A DNA stretch of 64,000 nt from NCBI GenBank assembly GCA_902526005.1, contig CABZIW010000002.1, positions 1 to 64,000 of the forward strand. The letters run 5' to 3'. The position numbers were made by a program, and so were the translations under genes. Origin of the DNA: an uncultured Pelagibacteraceae bacterium. GTDB lineage: Bacteria > Pseudomonadota > Alphaproteobacteria > Pelagibacterales > AG-422-B15. A model generated the notes under the pieces. It worked only from the letters and a program-made list of their open reading frames with translations. It was not told the origin of the DNA and did not search any database. Positions within the stretch are counted from its first letter, which is position 1. Each line of letters starts with the position of its first letter. This document shows, in pieces, positions 8,978-17,934 of the stretch.

Positions 8978-9007
8978 CCGCACATAGTATTATGATGCGG
9001 TTTTTTT
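8978..9007 (+). terminator. Intrinsic terminator in the metY/metZ leader (riboswitch expression platform)
   Basis: CCGCA(8978-8982)/TGCGG(8996-9000) stem extended by CAT/ATG pairing, followed by TTTTTTT. Confidence 0.75.
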
Positions 9008-9050
9008 GTTTGCTGTGAAACTCGAAGAAAAAATAAATAGAGGTAAAAAA

Positions 9051-10364
9051 ATGGCAAAAAATAAATTTAATCCAGCAGATTCTGTAAACCCTGAAACAAT
9101 TGCATTACATGGAGGTGATTACAGAAGTGATCCTTCTACAACGTCAGTAGCTGTTCCAATTTATCAAACAACTTCATATCAGTTTCATAACACTGAACAT
9201 GCAGCTAACTTATTTGGAGCTAAAGATTTTGGTAATATTTATACAAGAATAATGAACCCTACAGTTGATGTTCTTGAAAAAAGAGTTGCAGCAATGGAAG
9301 GTGGTGTAGGAGCATTATGTGTAAGTTCTGGCCAATCAGCATCTATGTTAAGCATTCAAAATTTAGTCAAAGCTGGGGATAATATTGTTAGTTCAACAGA
9401 TTTATATGGTGGAACATGGAATTTATTTGCTAACACAATGAAAGATTTAGGAATTGAAGTTAGGTTTGCTGACCCTACAGATCCTGAAAGCTTTCGGAAA
9501 ATGACAGATGATAATACACGTGCGTATTACGCTGAAACCTTACCTAATCCAAAACTAAAAGTTTTTCCAATCAGAGAAGTTGCAGATATAGGAGACGAAT
9601 ACAATATACCTCTAATTGTAGATAATACTGCAGCGCCAGTTATATGTAAGCCAATTGAGCATGGTGCAACTATCGTTGTACATTCACTTACTAAATTCAT
9701 AGGCGGTCATGGCACTACTATTGGAGGAATAATTGTTGACAGTGGAAAATTTGATTGGGCTAAAGACCCCAAAAGACAACCTATGTTAAATAACCCTGAT
9801 CCAAGTTATCATGGTATGATATGGACAGAATTTGCAAAAGCAGTTGGTCCGATCGCTTACATTGTAAGAGCTAGGTTTGTAGGGTTGAGAGACTTAGGTC
9901 CAGCTTTACCACCACAAAGTGCATTTCAAATAATTCAAGGTTTAGAAACAGTATCTTTGAGAATGGAAAAGCATTGCTCTAATGCAGCAAAGGTGGCTGA
10001 ATATCTATCTAAACACAATAAAGTTTCACGAGTAATCTATGCTGGTCTTGATGAAGGTGAAGCTGGTGAAAGAGCAAACAAATACCTTAAGGGAGGTCAT
10101 GGTGCGCTCTGTGGTATTGAACTTAAAGGCGGTAAAGCGAGTGGTGAAAAGTTCATAAATAATTTAAATATGTTCTATCATGTTGCAAATATTGGTGATG
10201 CTCGCAGCTTAGCTATTCACCCAGCATCAACAACCCACTCTCAGCTATCAGATGATGATATGGAAGCAGCTGGAGTAAATCCTAGTTATGTGAGACTTTC
10301 GATTGGAATAGAACATATCGATGATATCATCGAAGACCTAAAGAATGCTTTAGACGCAGCATAA
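9051..10364 (+). CDS. metY: O-acetylhomoserine (thiol)-lyase / Cys-Met metabolism PLP enzyme
   Basis: PETIALHGGDYRSDP, PIYQTTSYQF, YTRIMNPT, VVHSLTKFIGGHGTTIGG. Start at 9051, preceded by the purine-rich SD AGAGGTAAAAAA. Confidence 0.92.
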   Translation: MAKNKFNPADSVNPETIALHGGDYRSDPSTTSVAVPIYQTTSYQFHNTEHAANLFGAKDFGNIYTRIMNPTVDVLEKRVAAMEGGVGALCVSSGQSASMLSIQNLVKAGDNIVSSTDLYGGTWNLFANTMKDLGIEVRFADPTDPESFRKMTDDNTRAYYAETLPNPKLKVFPIREVADIGDEYNIPLIVDNTAAPVICKPIEHGATIVVHSLTKFIGGHGTTIGGIIVDSGKFDWAKDPKRQPMLNNPDPSYHGMIWTEFAKAVGPIAYIVRARFVGLRDLGPALPPQSAFQIIQGLETVSLRMEKHCSNAAKVAEYLSKHNKVSRVIYAGLDEGEAGERANKYLKGGHGALCGIELKGGKASGEKFINNLNMFYHVANIGDARSLAIHPASTTHSQLSDDDMEAAGVNPSYVRLSIGIEHIDDIIEDLKNALDAA

Positions 10365-10365
10365 T

Positions 10366-11418
10366 CTAACTTAAAGTCTCTTCATTAAAATTTTTATGAA
10401 GAGACTTTTTACTCAACATCCACATTGTTAGTGAAATCAAAAATAGAATAATTGAATTCCCCTGATGAGCTAGTGCTAAATGCCAAGGAATGTTTTGAAA
10501 AGTCATCATAACTCCAAGCAGAATTTGCAATATAAAAGTAAAATTGAATGCCATTAATAAATAACTTTTACTAATAGCGCTATTTTTTTTATGTAAAGTA
10601 AAGTTTATATATACAACTAATAAGAGAATTAATAATGCTGATGTTCGATGAATAAAGATTATGTATTCTCTCGTCTCAAAAAAATTAACAAAACCACTCA
10701 AAAGATTGTTTTCAATTAAAGGAAAAATATTACCATCATACATTGGCCAAGTATTAAATAATAACCCTGAGTGAGTGCCTGAAACAAAAGCACCATAGGC
10801 AATTTGTAAAAATATAAATAAAAATAATAATAAAAATAAAAATGCATTTCCTGGTTCATAATAAAACTTTTTGTTACTGATATATTTCATATTAGAATCT
10901 AAGAGCGTTTGAAAAGTAATACCTAAAATAACAAAAGCCATAGTAAGATGCATTGCTAATCGATATTGACTAACATCTATTCTCCCAACTAAGCCACTTT
11001 TTACCATATACCAACCAATAACGGCTTGCACGCCCAAGAGAAATCCGATTAAGAATATTCTTAATTGATAACTTCTGTGAATTTTCTTTTTAATTAACAA
11101 ATAAATTAGAGGTATTAAATACAGAGCACCTATCAACCTTGCAAAAAATCTATGAAACCATTCCCAAAAATATATTACTTTGAATTCATTTAGTGTCATA
11201 GTGCTATTCACAAGCATGAATTCATCAATTTGTTGATATTTGCTGAATTCTACTTGCCATTGGAAATTGTTTAATGGATACATAATGCCTGTAATTGGTA
11301 GCCACTCTGTTATCGATAGACCTGAGTCAGATATTCTTGTATACCCACCAATAAGTATAATCGCGCAAATAGAAACTATAAGTGACAAGAGCCAAATTGA
11401 AAATATATTGATTTTCAT
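10366..11418 (-). CDS. ctaA: Heme A synthase (COX15/CtaA)
   Basis: GGYTRISDSGLSITEWLPITGIMYP, EWFHRFFARLIG, GAFVSGTHSGLLFNTWPMYDG, HRTSALLILLL. Confidence 0.95.
   Translation of the reverse strand: MKINIFSIWLLSLIVSICAIILIGGYTRISDSGLSITEWLPITGIMYPLNNFQWQVEFSKYQQIDEFMLVNSTMTLNEFKVIYFWEWFHRFFARLIGALYLIPLIYLLIKKKIHRSYQLRIFLIGFLLGVQAVIGWYMVKSGLVGRIDVSQYRLAMHLTMAFVILGITFQTLLDSNMKYISNKKFYYEPGNAFLFLLLFLFIFLQIAYGAFVSGTHSGLLFNTWPMYDGNIFPLIENNLLSGFVNFFETREYIIFIHRTSALLILLLVVYINFTLHKKNSAISKSYLLMAFNFTFILQILLGVMMTFQNIPWHLALAHQGNSIILFLISLTMWMLSKKSLHKNFNEETLS
10373..10410 (+). terminator. Strong hairpin terminator for metY, lying inside the ctaA 3' coding end
   Basis: AAAGTCTCTTCAT (10373-10385) / ATGAAGAGACTTT (10396-10408): 13-bp perfect stem, 10-nt loop, followed by T residues. 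Confidence 0.75.
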
Positions 11419-11442
11419 AATTTAAATTATTAAATATTTAAT

Positions 11443-11637
11443 ATGCAAAAAACAAAAAAACTACTTAGTATTATTATCTTTATACTTATGATGTTTTTAT
11501 ATTGTATAGTAGTTATGGCTTTTTTAATTAAAATCAACTTTAATCATTGGTTAATAGAATTTATTGTTTACTTTATATTAGGTATTATCTGGGTTTTCCC
11601 TTCAATGTATATTTTAAGACCATTTAAAAAAAAATGA
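11443..11637 (+). CDS. DUF2842-like small membrane protein
   Basis: 64-aa, two-helix protein ending IIWVFPSMYILRPFKKK; alphaproteobacterial DUF2842-like. ATGA overlap with the next gene. Confidence 0.55.
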   Translation: MQKTKKLLSIIIFILMMFLYCIVVMAFLIKINFNHWLIEFIVYFILGIIWVFPSMYILRPFKKK

Positions 11638-11927
11638 TAAGAAAAAAAAATAACTCTTCCAAGATGAAAGAGGTAAGAAAAAGCATCGATAAGATTGATT
11701 CTCAGATTTTACCATTGATGGTTAAAAGATCTCAATTGGTAAATAGAGCACTAAGTCTTAAAACAAGAAAATCTGAGATTATAGATTCAAAGAGGATAAA
11801 TGAAATAAAAAAGAAAGTTTCAAATCAAGCAAAAAAACTTGGTGCAAATCCAAAATTGATTACTGATATTTGGGTATCGATAATTAAAAACTTTATTAAT
11901 TTTGAGAAAAAAAATTTTAAAAAATAG
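11634..11927 (+). CDS. Chorismate mutase (AroQ class)
   Basis: VRKSIDKIDSQILPLMVKRSQLVNRALSLK...INEIKKKVSNQAKKLGANPKLITDIWVSII. Confidence 0.8.
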   Translation: MIRKKNNSSKMKEVRKSIDKIDSQILPLMVKRSQLVNRALSLKTRKSEIIDSKRINEIKKKVSNQAKKLGANPKLITDIWVSIIKNFINFEKKNFKK

Positions 11928-12119
11928 CTATTTACTATGAGGTGGAAGTTTCTTTTCTACAAACCATTCATGTTTTTTGGTTGCCGGGTTATACTTCTTC
12001 ATCCTTAACTTGTCTTTTGCTTTTAAACCAGAAGTTGGCTTTTTTGCATAATAATAAAACTTGCTATCAGTTTTTTCCTCAGGAACTAGGCGTACCTTTA
12101 CAGTAGATTTTTTTGCCAT
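11928..12119 (-). CDS. rpmG: 50S ribosomal protein L33
   Basis: [28 protein letters not shown]...LRMKKYNPATKKHEWFVEKKL. Confidence 0.85.
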   Translation of the reverse strand: MAKKSTVKVRLVPEEKTDSKFYYYAKKPTSGLKAKDKLRMKKYNPATKKHEWFVEKKLPPHSK

Positions 12120-12544
12120 TATTTATTATCAAGTTTTTTTCTTAGTTGAACCAAATCATCCAAAACATTCATTAATTTTTTTCTTTTTGAATCATTAATA
12201 GAATGCTGAGAGTAACTTTGTTGCTCATGATGATCATTATTATCTTTTTTTATTTCTGTAAAGATCTTATTTTCCGTCTGAATAGTTAATAATTTTTTTG
12301 TACCATTTTCCTTGATTACTTTTTGAACCCCTCTAATTGTATATCCATCGTTGTACAAAAGACTTTTAATACCCTTTAATAATTTTACATCTTCAGGTCT
12401 GTAATATCTGCGGCCACCACCTCTTTTGATTGGCTTTATTTGTGCAAACTTTGTTTCCCAAAATCTTAGTACATGTTGAGGTAACGACAAATCTTTTGAT
12501 ACTTCACTTATTGTTCTAAATGCTTCGGGTGACTTTGAACTCAT
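12119..12544 (-). CDS. MerR-family transcriptional regulator
   Basis: [65 protein letters not shown]; usual alphaproteobacterial neighbour of ihfA. Confidence 0.9.
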   Translation of the reverse strand: MSSKSPEAFRTISEVSKDLSLPQHVLRFWETKFAQIKPIKRGGGRRYYRPEDVKLLKGIKSLLYNDGYTIRGVQKVIKENGTKKLLTIQTENKIFTEIKKDNNDHHEQQSYSQHSINDSKRKKLMNVLDDLVQLRKKLDNK

Positions 12545-12861
12545 TTAATTACTGCCTCTGAATTCATTTTATTTCTCGTATTAACTTTTGACTTTAAAAC
12601 GTTAGAGGCGCGAAACGTTACAACACTTCTAGCTGTTATAGGAACTTCCTGGCCTGTCTTAGGATTTCGACCAATTCTCTCTTTTTTTTGCCTTACTACG
12701 AATGTACCAAACGATGAAATTTTTACATCATCTCCATTAATTAAACTTTTTAAAATTTCTCCAAAAACTGAATCAACGAGTGTGGCGGACTCATTTCTAG
12801 AAAGACCAACATTTTTGAAAACAGCCTCACTAAGTGTTGATCTAGTAGTTGTCTTATCCAT
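12541..12861 (-). CDS. ihfA: Integration host factor subunit alpha
   Basis: HU/IHF family: [39 protein letters not shown]. Confidence 0.9.
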   Translation of the reverse strand: MDKTTTRSTLSEAVFKNVGLSRNESATLVDSVFGEILKSLINGDDVKISSFGTFVVRQKKERIGRNPKTGQEVPITARSVVTFRASNVLKSKVNTRNKMNSEAVIK

Positions 12862-12920
12862 AAGAAAAATTATATTAAATTAATAACTTATAACAATATA
12901 TTAATTACTTTTTTTACTAA

Positions 12921-13955
12921 TTAAATAGCTATTTTATTTTGCATTTCATTCACATATTTCTTAATTTTTTCATTTACATCATTTTCAAGTAAAGAATATA
13001 TAATGTCCGCAGCATAAGAAACGCCCTTAAACTCTGATTGGCCATGACACTTTACGACCAGAGCATTAAGTCCCATAAATATACCACAATTATGTACTCT
13101 TGGATCTAATCTTTCGCGTACAGATCTTAGAGAAATTGACGATAATATATAGCCTAACTTTGATAAAATTGAGCTTTGATAAGCATTGTTCAGGTGACTT
13201 TGAAATAACTTTGCAGTTCCTTCTGCTGTCTTCAAAGCTATATTACCAGTAAAACCGTCAGTCACAACAACATTAGTTTTGCCTATAGAAATATCATTTC
13301 CTTCAATATATCCAGAGTAATTAATCAAGTCTGATTTTTTAAGTTCTTGTAATCTGTCAGAGGCATTCTTAATCTCTTCATTTCCCTTTATTTCCTCTTT
13401 GCCGACATTTAATATACCTACAGATGGTTTATTTATTTTGAATAGTATACTTGCCAGACTTGAGCCAAGAATTGCACTATCTACTAGGTACTTTGAACTT
13501 AATTTAGTATTTGCACCAAGGTCTAAAACTATGGACTCTCCTTTCATATTTGGCCATATTGATGCAATTGCGGGACGCTTTATTTCCGATAATGTTTTGA
13601 TATTCAATAATGACAAAGTCATTAATGCTCCAGTATTACCAAACGAGAGTACAGCGTCTGTTTCATTCTCTTGAGTAGATTTAATAGCCAAATACATACT
13701 TGAATGTTCTTTTGACTTTATAACTTCAGATGGTTTGTCGTCCATTGCAATGCTATCTGAACAATCAATTATTTCAGATGCTGACTGGAGTTTTTTAAAT
13801 TTATTTAAATATTTAAGTATCGACTCTTTATTTCCAAATAAATAAAATTTATAGTTAATGTTCCTTAATAAAGACTGTTCTAAACCTTTTAAAATTTCTT
13901 TTGTTTTGGTTTCACTTCCCAATATATCAACCGCTAATTTAAATATCTTTTTCAA
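12921..13955 (-). CDS. plsX: Phosphate acyltransferase PlsX
   Basis: DILGSE, AVLSFGNTGALMTL, VVTDGFTGNIALKTAEGTA. Confidence 0.92.
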   Translation of the reverse strand: MKKIFKLAVDILGSETKTKEILKGLEQSLLRNINYKFYLFGNKESILKYLNKFKKLQSASEIIDCSDSIAMDDKPSEVIKSKEHSSMYLAIKSTQENETDAVLSFGNTGALMTLSLLNIKTLSEIKRPAIASIWPNMKGESIVLDLGANTKLSSKYLVDSAILGSSLASILFKINKPSVGILNVGKEEIKGNEEIKNASDRLQELKKSDLINYSGYIEGNDISIGKTNVVVTDGFTGNIALKTAEGTAKLFQSHLNNAYQSSILSKLGYILSSISLRSVRERLDPRVHNCGIFMGLNALVVKCHGQSEFKGVSYAADIIYSLLENDVNEKIKKYVNEMQNKIAI

Positions 13956-13959
13956 AATA

Positions 13960-14490
13960 CTAACTAAATTTTATAAATTCAAAATTGCAATCGATATTTT
14001 CCTTTTCAGACATACTCTGAAATTTTTTTATATTGTTAATTATATATTTTGCAAACATACTAACATTCTTTTTATCAGAAGAATTTCCTTTAAATATATT
14101 ATTTAAGATTGTTTGCTCTAGCAATGATTTATCATCTTCTTTTTCTAAAAGATCCAAACTTTTACTATATTGTGACAACCTGCCATAAAAAGCCCTGATA
14201 AATAGTTTCATTTTTTTATTAACAGCAATATCTCCAAATCCCATTTCTCTAAGATTATTTTCAAAATCATTGAACATATAATCAAATAACATTTGTGATA
14301 AGGTTGAGTTGTTAATATTTTTACTTTTATAAAAATAAAAAATCATAAATGCGTGAAATATGATCAAATCAAACCTGGTTTCGAAGCTGTCATCTAGTTC
14401 AAAATCAATGTAAAAAAATTTTGATCTCGATATTTCAACGATATTCTGATAGATTTTTTCGATAGTGTATTCTGAACTCTTAAATAACAT
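13960..14490 (-). CDS. Ubiquinol-cytochrome c chaperone (CBP3/UQCC1 family)
   Basis: FDLIIFHAFMIFYFYK...MFDYMFNDFENNLREMGFGDIAVNKKMKLFIRAFYGRLSQY. Confidence 0.85.
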   Translation of the reverse strand: MLFKSSEYTIEKIYQNIVEISRSKFFYIDFELDDSFETRFDLIIFHAFMIFYFYKSKNINNSTLSQMLFDYMFNDFENNLREMGFGDIAVNKKMKLFIRAFYGRLSQYSKSLDLLEKEDDKSLLEQTILNNIFKGNSSDKKNVSMFAKYIINNIKKFQSMSEKENIDCNFEFIKFS

Positions 14491-14494
14491 AAAA

Positions 14495-14929
14495 ATGTTT
14501 AAATTTTATAATTTTATCTTACTATTATTTATCTTATATAGTTGCTCTCCCATTAATAAGCAACATGGTTATCTTTTGGACGATTTTCTTGTTTCTTCAG
14601 AAAAAATATCAAAATTTGAAGTAAAAAATACTACAAAAAATGATGTATTCAACGCTATGGGCTCACCATCAATAGAAATTCAAGATGTAGAGAATGTTTG
14701 GATTTATCTTTTGTCTCTCAAAGAAAGAAAGGTTTTTGATGAGGATGAATTACTTTTTCAGAATATTTATAGATTTGAATTTGATAATAGTGGAATATTA
14801 ATTGAACAAACTTTTTTAACTTCTGATAATTTTAATAAAATTGCTTTTTCTTCTGATGAAACTAGGGTAGAGAGAAACGCCTACGGAATTACTGACCAAC
14901 TCTATGACGCATTTACGAGAGGTCAGTAA
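14495..14929 (+). CDS. bamE: Outer membrane assembly lipoprotein BamE (SmpA/OmlA)
   Basis: Lipoprotein signal MFKFYNFILLLFILYSC, then TTKNDVFNAMGSPSIEIQDVENVWIYL. Start set at 14495 rather than the upstream GTG. Confidence 0.85.
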   Translation: MFKFYNFILLLFILYSCSPINKQHGYLLDDFLVSSEKISKFEVKNTTKNDVFNAMGSPSIEIQDVENVWIYLLSLKERKVFDEDELLFQNIYRFEFDNSGILIEQTFLTSDNFNKIAFSSDETRVERNAYGITDQLYDAFTRGQ

Positions 14930-14936
14930 ATAATTG

Positions 14937-17009
14937 TTATAGTGCGGCTAATAATAATAAAGCTACAATATTAGTAATTTTGATCATTGGATTAACAGCG
15001 GGTCCCGCAGTATCTTTATATGGGTCTCCAACAGTATCACCTGTTACTGCAGCTTTATGAGCCTCTGATCCTTTACCGCCAAAATTTCCATCTTCAACAT
15101 ATTTCTTCGCATTGTCCCATGCACCACCGCCAGCAGTCATTGAGATTGCAACAAATATACCTGTAACAATTACACCGAGCAACATCGCACCTACTGCAGA
15201 AACAGCTGCATTCTGATCAGCTACAATTGAAACAATAAAGAAAAGTATTATTGGTGACAATACAGGAAGCATAGATGGAATTATCATTTCTTTGATTGCT
15301 GAACGTGTAAGCATATCGACTGATCTGGAGTAATCAGGCTTTGAGTCACCTGTCATTATACCGGGATTATCAGCAAATTGTTTTCTAACTTCTTCAACTA
15401 CTGCACCACCTGCTCGGCCAACGGCCATCATTCCCATTGAAGCAAATAAATATGGAAGTAAACCACCAATTAATAAACCAACTACAACATAAGGATTTTC
15501 AAGACTAAAATTGGGTGTTAAGTTTTCAATTAATTTTAAATCTTCTACATACGCTGCAAATAAAACAAGCGCGCCTAAACCTGCTGAGCCAATTGCATAG
15601 CCCTTAGTAACTGCTTTTGTTGTATTTCCAACTGCATCAAGCGCATCAGTAGTTTTTCTTACATTTTCATCTAAATTTGACATTTCTGCAATACCGCCAG
15701 CATTATCTGTGACAGGACCGTATGCATCAAGCGCAACAACCATTCCAGCTAGTGCAAGCATTGCAGTTACTGCAATTGCAATTCCAAATAAGCCAGCCAA
15801 CTGAAAAGTCATTACAATACCGATTACAATTACTAATGCTGGGAGTGCTGTTGCTTCCATAGAAACTGCCAGTCCTTGGATTACATTTGTCCCGTGACCA
15901 GTTGTGGATGCCTTTGCAACACTTTGAACAGGTCTATAATTAGTTCCCGTATAATATTCAGTTATCCAAATAAGAAGTCCCGTAATCACAATTCCAATTA
16001 TTGAACACAAATAAAGCGAAGTTCCAGAAAATGTAGTTTCACCAAAAGTAAATTCTTTTGACATATCGCCTAATACTATTTGAGTCACTGGATAAATAAA
16101 AATCAATGAAAGTATTGCTGATGCTATAAAACCTTTATATAAAGCACCCATAATACTTTGAGAGGAACCTAGTCTTACAAAAAAAGTACCAATAATTGAA
16201 GCTACCAAGCAGCTACCTCCTATTGCCATGGGGTAAATAGTCATCATGTGGGCAATTTCACCAGAAAAGAATATAGTAGCTAGAACCATTGTCGCTACAA
16301 TTGTTACGGCATAAGTCTCAAATAAATCAGCCGCCATGCCTGCGCAGTCTCCCACATTATCCCCAACATTGTCAGCTATAACTGCAGGATTTCTAGGATC
16401 ATCTTCAGGAATACCTGCTTCAACTTTGCCAACTAAATCAGCTCCAACATCTGCTCCCTTAGTAAAAATTCCACCACCAAGTCTTGCAAATATTGAAATT
16501 AGTGAAGCTCCAAACCCTAAAGCGACAAGCGCATGCTTGAGTGTCTCCTCAGATACAGAATAAGAGTCTAAAATGGCATAGTATACTGATATAGATAACA
16601 AAGCCAAACCAGCAACAAGCATACCAGTAACAGCACCTGCTTTGAAAGCAACATTTAGACCTTTCCCTAAACTCTCACTAGCTGCCTGAGCTGTTCTAAC
16701 ATTAGCTCTTACAGAAATTATCATTCCAATGTAACCTGCCGCACCTGAAAGTATTGCGCCTATTAAATAGCCTCCAACAACCCAAAAATCTCTAAAAAAT
16801 AAATATAAAAGAACACAGATAACTGCACCTACAATAGCAATAGTTGTATATTGTCTATTTAGATATGCTTGAGCACCAATTTGAATTGCTGATGAAATTT
16901 CTTGCATTTTTTCACTACCAGGATTTGATTTTAAAACTGAATTTCCAGCCCAAAAACCATAAATAATTGATAGTATTCCTGAGAAAATAATTAGGTTTAA
17001 TATACTCAT
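14937..17009 (-). CDS. hppA: Membrane-bound H+/Na+-translocating pyrophosphatase
   Basis: [54 protein letters not shown] and [21 protein letters not shown]. Confidence 0.98.
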   Translation of the reverse strand: MSILNLIIFSGILSIIYGFWAGNSVLKSNPGSEKMQEISSAIQIGAQAYLNRQYTTIAIVGAVICVLLYLFFRDFWVVGGYLIGAILSGAAGYIGMIISVRANVRTAQAASESLGKGLNVAFKAGAVTGMLVAGLALLSISVYYAILDSYSVSEETLKHALVALGFGASLISIFARLGGGIFTKGADVGADLVGKVEAGIPEDDPRNPAVIADNVGDNVGDCAGMAADLFETYAVTIVATMVLATIFFSGEIAHMMTIYPMAIGGSCLVASIIGTFFVRLGSSQSIMGALYKGFIASAILSLIFIYPVTQIVLGDMSKEFTFGETTFSGTSLYLCSIIGIVITGLLIWITEYYTGTNYRPVQSVAKASTTGHGTNVIQGLAVSMEATALPALVIVIGIVMTFQLAGLFGIAIAVTAMLALAGMVVALDAYGPVTDNAGGIAEMSNLDENVRKTTDALDAVGNTTKAVTKGYAIGSAGLGALVLFAAYVEDLKLIENLTPNFSLENPYVVVGLLIGGLLPYLFASMGMMAVGRAGGAVVEEVRKQFADNPGIMTGDSKPDYSRSVDMLTRSAIKEMIIPSMLPVLSPIILFFIVSIVADQNAAVSAVGAMLLGVIVTGIFVAISMTAGGGAWDNAKKYVEDGNFGGKGSEAHKAAVTGDTVGDPYKDTAGPAVNPMIKITNIVALLLLAAL

Positions 17010-17091
17010 ATCTTATGTCCTTAATTGTTTATTGCTGGTGGAGAAAATGCCAAAAATTACATAAATATGCAACTTTTATTTTATTCTAATT

Positions 17092-17514
17092 TTATCTAAG
17101 GTTATCAAGTACTCCGTTTAGAAGCGTAGCTTCTTTATTGCCAAAAAAATGATTAGATATCAATAAATACTCTGAAATAACAATTTTTTTTGAAATTTCT
17201 TTTTTTACTTCAATCTCATAAATTGCGCATCTGAAGATAGATAATAATAATTTATCAAATGATTGGACTTTACTTTTATCCTTAAGTGACCTTTTTAAGA
17301 TCAAATCTATTTTTTTAAGATTAAAATAAACACCTTTTAAAATTTCTTTAGTAAATAAAAGTTTGGAATTATTCATTTTGTTTTTAAAATCACTATTTTT
17401 AACAATGTGTAAAAGTAATTCATCAAAAGAATCATCGATACCTCTTTTATTAATAGTAAACTCATAAAGAGCCTGAACAGCTAAAAGCCTTTGATATGAT
17501 TTTATATCAGACAT
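17092..17514 (-). CDS. nusB: Transcription antitermination factor NusB
   Basis: RLLAVQALYEF...LLLSIFRCAIYEI...VISEYLLISNHFFGNKEATLLNGVLDNL. Confidence 0.88.
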   Translation of the reverse strand: MSDIKSYQRLLAVQALYEFTINKRGIDDSFDELLLHIVKNSDFKNKMNNSKLLFTKEILKGVYFNLKKIDLILKRSLKDKSKVQSFDKLLLSIFRCAIYEIEVKKEISKKIVISEYLLISNHFFGNKEATLLNGVLDNLR

Positions 17515-17520
17515 TAATTT

Positions 17521-17934
17521 TTAATTTTTTAAAACTGATATAGCCGCTAAAACTGCTTCTTTTGCTCTATTGAGTTTTTTTGAAGATCGCTCAGTTGCTT
17601 GCTTAATGCTTGAACATGTAAGAACAGTGTTGGAAACTGGAATTCTATTTTTAACAGATATTGAAAGCAGTGAATTTGTAATAGCATCTGCAATAAACTC
17701 ATAATGATCTGTCTTACCTTTAATAATACAACCCACCGCAATAACTGCATCGTATTTTTTTCTTTTTAGAAGTATCGCAATTTGGACAGGGATTTCAAGT
17801 GATCCGTTTACCCTAAATACATCGTAATTTAATTTTAGTTTTTTTAACTCAGTAACTGCACCATTCAATAAGCCTTCTGTTATTTTGGGATAAAAAGTCG
17901 AGGCTACTATTAAGAATTTATATTTTTTTGTCAT
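17521..17934 (-). CDS. ribH: 6,7-dimethyl-8-ribityllumazine synthase
   Basis: FRVNGSLEIPVQIAIL, AVIAVGCIIKGKTDHYEFIADAIT. Confidence 0.93.
   Translation of the reverse strand: MTKKYKFLIVASTFYPKITEGLLNGAVTELKKLKLNYDVFRVNGSLEIPVQIAILLKRKKYDAVIAVGCIIKGKTDHYEFIADAITNSLLSISVKNRIPVSNTVLTCSSIKQATERSSKKLNRAKEAVLAAISVLKN

Noticed and set aside
12901-12924. AT-only inverted repeat TTAATTA...TAATTAA between ihfA and plsX
   Set aside because: Weak 7-bp AT stem, expected by chance at this base composition; no U-tract logic for a terminator.
17547-17750. 67-aa alternate-frame ORF within ribH
   Set aside because: Lies wholly inside confident ribH; low-complexity composition.
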